Assembly: GCA_023387135.1 (NCBI GenBank)
Contig: JAEWIK010000237.1
Location: 1 to 5,818, forward strand
Reading direction: 5' to 3'
Length of the DNA stretch: 5,818 nt
From: Actinomycetes bacterium
GTDB taxonomy: Bacteria > Actinomycetota > Actinomycetes > Propionibacteriales > Propionibacteriaceae
The notes under the pieces are model-generated. The model was not told the origin of the DNA and made no database searches. It was given only the letters and a program-made list of their open reading frames with translations. Position numbers and translations under genes: made by a program. This document shows positions 1 through 5,001 of this stretch, one piece after another. The number at the start of each line of letters is the position of its first letter. The stretch's first letter is position 1.

Positions 1-723
1 GTCGACGACGACGTCGTCCTCGGAGACAGTGGGCTCGGCCTCCATGCGGTCCAGCGGGAGGCCGCCGCCGCCCGGACGGTTGCGCCGGTTCTGGCGGTCA
101 CGATTGCGGCGACGCCTGCCGCGGCGCCCGCTGCCGAAGTCGTCGTCGAGGGAGTCGGAGCGCTGCTGCTGCGACTGGCGCTGGGGCTCGGGCGCCGACG
201 GAGCCTCTGCAGGCTCCTGCTGGCGGTCCTGCTGCTGGCGGTCCGACTGCTGCCTGTCACGGCCGCGGCGGCCCCTGCCACCCTCGGCGCGGAGCGCTTC
301 GAGCCTGGCGGCGACGTCGTCGTTGGTCGACTCGACCTCGCCGCCCTCGACGCCCTGCCGCTCGGCGGGCTGGCGATCCTGCTGCTGGCGGTCCTGTTGC
401 TGGCGATCCTGCTGGGGACGCTCCTGCCGTTCGGTGCGCTGGCGCCCGGCCGGAGCGGCATCGGCGTTCACCAACTCGGGCTGGGCGGTGTCGGAGCCCG
501 CGGTCTCGGTCTTCGCGCGACGAGACCTGGCGGGCCTGGTGGCGGTGGTGGCCTGGGAGGACTGGGCCTGCGTGATCGCCTCGACGAGCGCACCCTTGCG
601 CAGGCCGGAGGCACCCTTGATGCCCATGGAGGAGGCCAGCTGCTTCAGTTCGGGGAGCAGCATCGATTCGATGTTGCGCGAACGAGCACCGGCTGCCGAC
701 GTCGGGTTGAGCGTGTCGGTCAC
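1..723 (-). CDS. rho: Transcription termination factor Rho, N-terminal part (runs off left edge)
   Basis: Rho is a hexameric RNA-dependent ATPase that ends transcription at C-rich sites. The first 241 codons are visible and stay open to the window edge. Residues 18-52 form a Rho N-terminal (SAP-like) domain, recognisable from LLPELKQLASSMGIKG followed by LRKGALVEAI. Residues 53-225 are a low-complexity insertion typical of actinobacterial Rho: Ala/Thr-rich first, then Gln/Arg/Asp repeats (104-118 and 156-169), then a basic Arg/Gly stretch (197-220). The acidic end, SEDDVVV (234-240), matches what precedes the RNA-binding domain in relatives. The RNA-binding and ATPase domains lie outside the window. 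I chose the GTG at 721-723 because GAAAGGA sits five bases upstream; the first in-frame ATG is codon 21 and would cut into the domain. The opposite strand is also open here but encodes only low-complexity translations. Confidence 0.93.
   Translation of the reverse strand, partial: MTDTLNPTSAAGARSRNIESMLLPELKQLASSMGIKGASGLRKGALVEAITQAQSSQATTATRPARSRRAKTETAGSDTAQPELVNADAAPAGRQRTERQERPQQDRQQQDRQQQDRQPAERQGVEGGEVESTNDDVAARLEALRAEGGRGRRGRDRQQSDRQQQDRQQEPAEAPSAPEPQRQSQQQRSDSLDDDFGSGRRGRRRRNRDRQNRRNRPGGGGLPLDRMEAEPTVSEDDVVVD
217..258 (-). repeat. Second Gln/Asp/Arg five-residue repeat block within rho
   Basis: Codons 156-169 of rho read DRQQ, SDRQQ, QDRQQ, with the same five-residue period as the block at codons 104-118. 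About 37 codons separate the two blocks. They probably share an origin by duplication or are under the same compositional pressure. Confidence 0.75.
370..414 (-). repeat. Three tandem 15-base units coding QQDRQ within rho
   Basis: Codons 104-118 of rho read QQDRQ three times in a row. The DNA units differ only by synonymous changes (CAG/CAA, GAT/GAC). This looks like a local tandem duplication inside the disordered segment. Replication slippage could change the copy number between strains without breaking the frame. Confidence 0.85.
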
Positions 724-728
724 TGAAT

Positions 729-735
729 TCCTTTC
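729..735 (-). promoter_or_regulatory. Ribosome-binding site of rho
   Basis: Read on the minus strand this is GAAAGGA, five bases before the GTG start codon. It is the best Shine-Dalgarno match in the upstream region. It supports the GTG start over the internal ATG at codon 21. Confidence 0.75.
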
Positions 736-847
736 GGAACGGGGATATGCAACCCGGCTGCGACAAGGGTAAACATGTGGCTGCCGGTGGCTGACTAGCG
801 AATCCAGATCCTGCTGACGCCCGGTTGACTCAGATGGCGTTCACTTC

Positions 848-862
848 GACGGGCGACCCGTC
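848..862. repeat. Perfect inverted repeat GACGGG-CGA-CCCGTC
   Basis: Six-base arms with a three-base loop form a strong GC hairpin in either strand. It lies about 125 bases upstream of the rho start, so it could be part of the rho mRNA leader. On the minus strand an alternative pairing, GGGCG (868-864) with CGCCC (855-851), overlaps it and cannot form at the same time. No T-run follows it, so it is not a classic terminator. Confidence 0.45.
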
Positions 863-899
863 ACGCCCGATCTGTGGGGCGCTTCGCGGTTCTGCGATG

Positions 900-940
900 C
901 CCCAACGATAGCACCGCGCCCCAACGCGTCCCCAATCCCC
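900..940. repeat. Cluster of CCCC runs and CCCCAA repeats (TTGGGG on the minus strand)
   Basis: CCCCAA occurs at 900-905, 919-924 and 930-935. The first two copies extend to CCCCAACG. A fourth CCCC run is at 937-940. On the minus strand these are four G4 runs separated by 3, 7 and 15 bases, a spacing that could allow a G-quadruplex. The cluster lies between the rho and exporter start codons. Confidence 0.5.
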
Positions 941-995
941 GACCGCGGCACGCCTGCCCCGACGAGGGGTCTAGCCGAACCCCGGGCCTCGGTCG

Positions 996-1001
996 TAGCA
1001 T
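996..1001 (+). promoter_or_regulatory. -10 element for a leaderless exporter transcript
   Basis: TAGCAT fits the TANNNT pattern of actinobacterial -10 boxes. It ends seven bases before the A of the ATG at 1009, the spacing expected if transcription starts on the start codon itself. There is no purine-rich Shine-Dalgarno sequence before that ATG, which agrees with a leaderless mRNA. No clear -35 hexamer is visible about 17 bases upstream; a weak -35 is common in this group. Confidence 0.55.
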
Positions 1002-1009
1002 TCCTGCTA
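996..1009. promoter_or_regulatory. Palindrome TAGCA-TTCC-TGCTA over the promoter and start codon (candidate operator)
   Basis: The five-base arms are perfect around a four-base spacer. Counting a G:T wobble, the arms extend to seven bases (994-1011). The left arm covers the -10 box and the right arm reaches the A of the start codon. A protein bound here would block RNA polymerase. The operon's own XRE-type regulator is the obvious candidate, but that link is inferred. Another TAGCA half-site lies at 909-913. Confidence 0.4.
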
Positions 1010-1968
1010 TGTCTCGTACTGCTCCTACGACGCCACCCCGCCCGGCGGGCCGCGAGGACACCGTCATCGAGGTGCGCGACCTCCGGATGCGCTACGGCAG
1101 CAGGGACGTCCTCACCGGAGTGTCCTTCACCGCCCGCCGCGGTGAGGTGCTCGCCCTGCTCGGACCGAACGGCGCCGGCAAGACCACCACCATCGAGATC
1201 CTCGAGGGCTTCAGGGCGCCGTCGGCGGGCGAGGTGAGCGTCCTCGGCACCGACCCGCTCCGCGGCGACGAGGAATGGCGGGCGCGACTCGGCGTCGTCC
1301 TGCAGTCCTGGCGCGACCACGCACGATGGACGGTCGGCGAACTGCTGCACTACATCGCACGGTTCTACGGGCCCTACTCCACCCCCGAGATCCCGCGTCC
1401 GTGGGACGTCGATGAACTCATCGCCACGGTCGGCCTCACCGAGCACGCCGGCGCCAGGCTCAAGAGCCTGTCCGGCGGCGAACGTCGACGCCTGGACGTG
1501 GCGGTCGGCATCGTCGGGCGGCCCGAACTGGTGTTCCTCGACGAGCCGACGGCGGGGTTCGACCCGCACGCCCGGCGCGAGTTCCACGACCTCGTGCACA
1601 GGCTGTCCGACTTCGAGAACACGACGATCCTGCTCACCACGCACGATCTCGACGAGGCGGAGAAGCTCGCCGACCGCATCCTCATTCTGGACGGCGGCAG
1701 GATCGTGGCCGACGGGTCGGCGAACGCGCTCGCCAGCGAGTTGGCGACGACCTCGGAGGTGCGCTGGACGTCGGACGGGCAGCGGCAGGTCCACGCCGCC
1801 ACGGGCGACCCGACGGGGTTCGTCCGCGAACTGCTCGCAGGCACCCCCGACGCGTCCGACCTCGAGGTGCGCAGGGCGAGCCTCGAGGACACGTACATGG
1901 CGCTCGTCCACAGGGCCGAGACCGGCCAGGCCAGGACGACCGAGGAACCGCAGGAGGTCGCACGATGA
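1009..1968 (+). CDS. ABC-2 type exporter, ATP-binding subunit (DrrA/CcmA-like)
   Basis: This 319-residue cytoplasmic ATPase would power export through the permease encoded next. All nucleotide-binding motifs are intact: A-loop Tyr29, Walker A GPNGAGKT (52-59), Q-loop Gln99, signature LSGGE (154-158), Walker B LVFLDE with catalytic Glu179, D-loop GFDP (183-186) and switch His212. The C-terminal segment with SLEDTYMALV (291-300) is typical of drug and lipid exporter ATPases of the DrrA type. I chose the ATG at 1009 because the ABC fold begins about residue 18 and a -10 box is correctly placed for leaderless initiation. An in-frame ATG at 874 would add an unconserved stretch. The stop overlaps the permease start as ATGA, which implies translational coupling. 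The substrate cannot be read from the sequence; drug, peptide or lipid export are all possible. Confidence 0.93.
   Translation: MSRTAPTTPPRPAGREDTVIEVRDLRMRYGSRDVLTGVSFTARRGEVLALLGPNGAGKTTTIEILEGFRAPSAGEVSVLGTDPLRGDEEWRARLGVVLQSWRDHARWTVGELLHYIARFYGPYSTPEIPRPWDVDELIATVGLTEHAGARLKSLSGGERRRLDVAVGIVGRPELVFLDEPTAGFDPHARREFHDLVHRLSDFENTTILLTTHDLDEAEKLADRILILDGGRIVADGSANALASELATTSEVRWTSDGQRQVHAATGDPTGFVRELLAGTPDASDLEVRRASLEDTYMALVHRAETGQARTTEEPQEVAR
1952..1957 (+). promoter_or_regulatory. Ribosome-binding site of the permease gene
   Basis: AGGAGG lies seven bases before the ATG at 1965, inside the last codons of the ATPase gene. It is a near-ideal Shine-Dalgarno sequence. By contrast the first gene of the operon has none. 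Confidence 0.8.
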
Positions 1969-2816
1969 ACGACTCACGCATGGTGGCGATCCGCGCAGGG
2001 CTGAGCCGGGGCTGGCTCGAGACCAAGCACTCGCTCCGGGAGCCGGGTGACGTGCTGTGGTACTTCCTCATGCCGGCCATCTACGCGCTGGTCCTGGTGT
2101 TCATGCGCGACAGCACGATCCCGGGCACCGGCTTCAGCCTCGGGGCCATGGTGCTGCCGAGCCTGGTCGGGATGAGCATCGGTTTCGGGGGCCTGACAGG
2201 CCCGGCTGGGACGATCGCCGTCGACCGGGAGGACGGCACCCTGCTGCGGGCCAAGGCGACCCCCCACGGCATGATCGGCTACGTCGTCGGCAAGCTCATC
2301 GTCGTCGCCCTGACGACCGTCGTCAGCCTCGCCCTGCTGGCGCTGCCCGGCCTGCTCGTGGCCGGCGGCCTGCGGGTGGACGCGCGGACCTGGCTCACGC
2401 TGATCCCGCTGGTCGTCATGGGCCTGCTCGCCACGGTTCCGATCGGGATCGCGCTCGGCTCGCTGCTGAAGAACTCCGCGCAGTCGGGCCTCCTGCTGCT
2501 GGCGTCGATGTTCCTGGTGGTCCCGTCCGGCATCTTCTACCCGATCACCGCGCTGCCGACCTGGCTGCAGTGGATCGGGCAGGTCTTCCCTTACTACTGG
2601 CTCGGCATCGGGGCGCGGTCGGCGCTGCTGCCTGACGCCATGGCCGCGGCCGAGATCGGCGGTTCCTGGCGGACGGTGGAGACCTTCGCCGTACTGGGAG
2701 CCTGGGCGGTCGTCGGCCTGCTGCTCGCTCCCGTCGTCCTGCGACGGATAGCCCGCGGCGTCTCGGGCTCGGCGGTCGCGGAGGCGCGCGAACGCTACAT
2801 GTCCCAGGGCTGGTGA
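1965..2816 (+). CDS. ABC-2 type exporter, permease subunit
   Basis: This 283-residue integral membrane protein is the channel half of the exporter. Six hydrophobic segments fit the ABC-2 permease plan, at about residues 28-47, 57-76, 107-133, 143-166, 171-189 and 239-260. Between the second and third lies DREDGTLLRAKATP (87-100), the short cytoplasmic coupling region found in DrrB-like permeases, where a charged residue, a G-T-L core and a Pro are usual. The segment around 185-203 (VVPSGIFYPITALPTWLQWI) matches the family's late re-entrant region. The start overlaps the ATPase stop by four bases, and one base separates its stop from the regulator gene. One ATPase and one permease of this size would most simply work as a two-plus-two complex. 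Substrate unknown. Confidence 0.92.
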   Translation: MNDSRMVAIRAGLSRGWLETKHSLREPGDVLWYFLMPAIYALVLVFMRDSTIPGTGFSLGAMVLPSLVGMSIGFGGLTGPAGTIAVDREDGTLLRAKATPHGMIGYVVGKLIVVALTTVVSLALLALPGLLVAGGLRVDARTWLTLIPLVVMGLLATVPIGIALGSLLKNSAQSGLLLLASMFLVVPSGIFYPITALPTWLQWIGQVFPYYWLGIGARSALLPDAMAAAEIGGSWRTVETFAVLGAWAVVGLLLAPVVLRRIARGVSGSAVAEARERYMSQGW

Positions 2817-2817
2817 G

Positions 2818-3054
2818 ATGGCGAACGACCAGGGTGACGTCGTCCACAACCGGATCGCGATGCTGCGGGCCGAGCGGCGGATCTCCCGCCGCGAACTGGC
2901 CGAGGCGATCGGCGTCCACTACCAGACGATCGGCTACCTCGAACGGGGTGAGTACAGCCCGTCGCTGCATCTCGCGCTGCGCATCGCCGCCTACTTCGGG
3001 GTCGCGGTGGAGGTGGCGTTCTCGCTCACTCCCTTCCCCCGCCTGGGGGAATGA
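2818..3054 (+). CDS. Small XRE-family helix-turn-helix regulator
   Basis: This 78-residue protein is almost entirely one Cro/C1-type DNA-binding domain. The domain spans about residues 11-65, with the helix-turn-helix at 24-44 (RRELAEAIGVHYQTIGYLERG and its flank). There is no ligand or oligomerisation domain, so it resembles the short YozG-like regulators often found beside membrane protein genes. Its ATG is one base after the permease stop, and a weak AGGG lies eight bases upstream. It is therefore probably made by coupled translation as the last gene of the exporter operon. A likely role is control of this operon, perhaps through the palindrome at 996-1009. Whether it represses or activates, and what signal it senses, is not visible. 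Its last codons form one arm of a hairpin. Confidence 0.88.
   Translation: MANDQGDVVHNRIAMLRAERRISRRELAEAIGVHYQTIGYLERGEYSPSLHLALRIAAYFGVAVEVAFSLTPFPRLGE
3034..3051. terminator. Hairpin at the convergent gene junction, possibly a two-way terminator
   Basis: TTCCCCC and GGGGGAA pair over seven bases around the loop GCCT. The hairpin overlaps the end of the XRE gene and lies about 20 bases beyond the thrH stop on the other strand. No T-run follows on either strand, so this would be the U-less hairpin type proposed for actinobacteria. A smaller hairpin, CCCT-GCG-AGGG (3058-3068), sits just after it. Only 16 bases separate the two convergent stop codons. Confidence 0.5.
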
Positions 3055-3070
3055 CCACCCTGCGAGGGAG

Positions 3071-3688
3071 TCAGCCGACGGTGGCCAGGTCGGAGAACGC
3101 GACGTCGAACAGCGCCGAGAGTTCGGCGAGGTTCGCCGCCACCGGGAACTGCGGGAACTCTGCCACCACGTTGGCGGGCGGGTGGATGAGGATGCCCCTG
3201 TCGGCCTCGGCCAGCATCGCGGTGTCGTTGTAGGAGTCGCCCGCCGCCACGACCGTGTAGTGGAGGGAGTGGAACGCCTTCACCGCCGCCCGCTTGGAGT
3301 CGGGCTGGCGCAGCCGGTAGCCCACCACCCTGTCGCCGGCGACCTCGAGCCTGTGGCACAACAGCGTGGGGAAACCCAGCCGCTCCATCAGCGGCATGGC
3401 GAACTCGTAGTAGGTGTCGGAGAGGATCACCACCTGCGCGCGCCTGCGCAGTGAGTCGAGGAACTCCGCCGCGCCCGGCAACGGGCCCATCTCCGCGATC
3501 ACGCGCTGGATCAGCGACAGGCCGATGCCGTGCGCGTCGAGGATCTCCAGCCGCCGCCGCATCAGGACGTCGTAGTCGGAGATGTCCCTCGTGGTGAGGC
3601 GCAACTCCTCGACGCCGGTGCGCTCGGCGACGTTGATCCAGATCTCGGGGACGAGCACGCCCTCCAGGTCCAGCGCTGCGAGCTGCAT
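3071..3688 (-). CDS. thrH: Phosphoserine phosphatase / homoserine phosphotransferase ThrH
   Basis: This 205-residue HAD-family enzyme closely resembles Pseudomonas ThrH along its full length (start [13 protein letters not shown], then [43 protein letters not shown] and EFPQFP). HAD motifs are intact: nucleophile Asp7 with Glu9 (motif I DLEGV, where SerB-type enzymes have Asp at this second position), Ser90-Asp-Thr92 (motif II), a Lys near 132 (motif III) and Gly150-Asp-Ser-Tyr-Asn-Asp155 (motif IV). The known relative dephosphorylates phosphoserine and can pass the phosphate to homoserine. Its ATG directly follows the hom stop (TGAATG) with GGAGGG seven bases upstream, so it is co-translated with the enzyme that makes homoserine. 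That context favours a role in threonine synthesis, although serine synthesis remains possible. It is the last gene of the operon. Confidence 0.92.
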   Translation of the reverse strand: MQLAALDLEGVLVPEIWINVAERTGVEELRLTTRDISDYDVLMRRRLEILDAHGIGLSLIQRVIAEMGPLPGAAEFLDSLRRRAQVVILSDTYYEFAMPLMERLGFPTLLCHRLEVAGDRVVGYRLRQPDSKRAAVKAFHSLHYTVVAAGDSYNDTAMLAEADRGILIHPPANVVAEFPQFPVAANLAELSALFDVAFSDLATVG

Positions 3689-4996
3689 TCAGCGGCCCTC
3701 CACCCTCATGACCTGCACCCCGGGCTCGACCTCGGGGAAGCCTTCGAGCTCGGCGAGGGTCGCGCGGAGCTGCTCGTCCCTGGCGAGGTGGGTCATCACC
3801 CCGAGCCGCGCGCGCGGGCCGCGCTCGGATTCCTCGCCGCCGTCCTGCCTGACTGCCTGCAGCGACACCTGGTTGGTGGCGAAGCAGGAGGCGACCTTCG
3901 CGAGCACGCCCGGCTCGTCCTGCACGTGCAACGAGACGTAGTAGCGCGACACCGCGTCGCCCGGCGGGGTGATGCCCCTGGCCGAGTAGGCGGACTCCCC
4001 CGGCCCCACGGCGCCGCGAACGCGGTTGCGCGCGGCGGTGACGAGGTCGCCGAGCACCGCCGACGCCGTCGGCGAACCGCCCGCACCGGGACCCATGAAC
4101 ATGAGCCGTCCGGCGTAGCGCGACTCGATGAACACCGCGTTGTAGGCGCCGTTGATGGTGGCGAGCGGGTGGGCGGTCGGGACCATCGTCGGATGGACGC
4201 CCACGGCGATGCTGCCGTCGGCCGAGAGCGTGCAGGTGGCGAGCAGCTTGATGACGCAGCCCATCTCCTTCGCCGCCGCCACATCGGCGAGCGTGACCCC
4301 GGAGATGCCTTCGCGATCGACGTCGCTCAGCCGCACCCTGGAGTGGAAGGCCAGCGAGGCGAGGATGGCTGCCTTCGCCGCGGCGTCGTAGCCCTCGACG
4401 TCCGCCGTCGGGTCGGCCTCGGCGTAGCCCAGCGCCTGCGCCTCGGCGAGCACCTCGTGGAAGTCGGCTCCCGCCGCGTGCATCTTGTCGAGGATGAAGT
4501 TCGTCGTGCCGTTGACGATGCCCTTCACCGCGAGCACCTCGTCGCCGACCAGCGACTCGCGCAGCGGACGGATGATGGGGATGGCTCCCGCGACGGCGGC
4601 CTCGTAGTAGACGTCGACGCTGTGCTCGGCGGCGGCGCTGTAGATCGAGCCGCCGTCCTCGGCGAGCAACGCCTTGTTGGCCGTCACCACCGACGCGCCG
4701 GCGCCGATGGCGCTCAGGATCAGGCCGCGGGCAGGTTCGATGCCGCCCAGCAACTCGATCACCAGGTCGATGTCGCCGCGGGTGACGAGCCCTTCGGCGT
4801 CGCCGGTCAGCAGCGTCCTGTCGATGCCCGGGCGATGCTTGGAAAGGTCGCGGACGGCGATCCCCACCAGCTCCAGCGGGCGTCCCACCCTCGCGCGCAG
4901 GTCCTCCGCCTGGGTGATGAGGATGCGGGCCACCTGGGAACCGACCACGCCGCACCCGAGCAGGGCGACCTTCAACGGCTTGTTCGTCTTCGTCAC
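3689..4996 (-). CDS. hom: Homoserine dehydrogenase with C-terminal ACT domain
   Basis: Hom reduces aspartate semialdehyde to homoserine with NAD(P)H, at the branch to threonine and methionine. The protein has 435 residues, the usual length for the ACT-containing form. The Rossmann domain opens with LLGCGVVGS (12-20; GxGxxG at 14-19) and includes TANKAL (105-110). The catalytic domain carries YEAAVAGAIPIIRPL (131-145), KGIVNGTTNFIL (158-169) and DVEGYDAAAKAAILASLAF (199-217), with the conserved Asp and Lys residues. The ACT domain is at about 352-430 (YVSLHVQDEPGVLAKVAS), so feedback inhibition, classically by threonine, is likely. The start is the GTG at 4996. GGGGAG lies eight bases upstream, lysA stops five bases upstream, and the frame beyond has no family resemblance although it stays open. 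The stop abuts the thrH start. Confidence 0.96.
   Translation of the reverse strand: MTKTNKPLKVALLGCGVVGSQVARILITQAEDLRARVGRPLELVGIAVRDLSKHRPGIDRTLLTGDAEGLVTRGDIDLVIELLGGIEPARGLILSAIGAGASVVTANKALLAEDGGSIYSAAAEHSVDVYYEAAVAGAIPIIRPLRESLVGDEVLAVKGIVNGTTNFILDKMHAAGADFHEVLAEAQALGYAEADPTADVEGYDAAAKAAILASLAFHSRVRLSDVDREGISGVTLADVAAAKEMGCVIKLLATCTLSADGSIAVGVHPTMVPTAHPLATINGAYNAVFIESRYAGRLMFMGPGAGGSPTASAVLGDLVTAARNRVRGAVGPGESAYSARGITPPGDAVSRYYVSLHVQDEPGVLAKVASCFATNQVSLQAVRQDGGEESERGPRARLGVMTHLARDEQLRATLAELEGFPEVEPGVQVMRVEGR
3696..3701 (-). promoter_or_regulatory. Ribosome-binding site of thrH
   Basis: GGAGGG on the minus strand, within the last hom codons, lies seven bases before the thrH ATG. It supports that start and translation from the shared mRNA. 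Confidence 0.75.
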
Positions 4997-5001
4997 GTCT
5001 C

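Larger units (their letters stand above)
724..1008. other. Divergent intergenic region between rho and the ABC exporter operon
   Basis: These 285 bases carry no convincing gene. An ATG at 874 is in frame with the exporter ATPase, but the 45 residues it would add resemble no ATPase N-terminus. The stretch is less biased in base composition than the flanking genes. It holds the rho ribosome-binding site, a perfect hairpin at 848-862, three CCCCAA repeats at 900-935, and the exporter promoter at 996-1001. No strong sigma-70-type pair stands out for rho. A weak minus-strand -10 candidate, TATCGT, lies at 905-910 and would give rho a leader of about 170 bases. Confidence 0.7.

Noticed and set aside
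29..772. Long plus-strand open frame opposite rho
   Set aside because: Its translation is a low-complexity Ser/Arg/Cys/Trp-rich chain with no recognisable domain. The minus-strand frame from 723 gives a clear Rho N-terminus with a ribosome-binding site.
874..1008. Upstream ATG extending the exporter ATPase by 45 residues
   Set aside because: The extension has no resemblance to the family. The promoter-like TAGCAT would fall inside it, and the ATG at 1009 suits the domain boundary.
841..1977. Long minus-strand open frame opposite the ATPase gene
   Set aside because: It mirrors the codon pattern of the ATPase gene, whose motifs are complete. The antisense translation shows no known fold.
3058..3068. 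Small hairpin CCCT-GCG-AGGG as a separate terminator
   Set aside because: A four-base stem is too weak to stand alone; it is mentioned only as an accessory to the stronger hairpin beside it.
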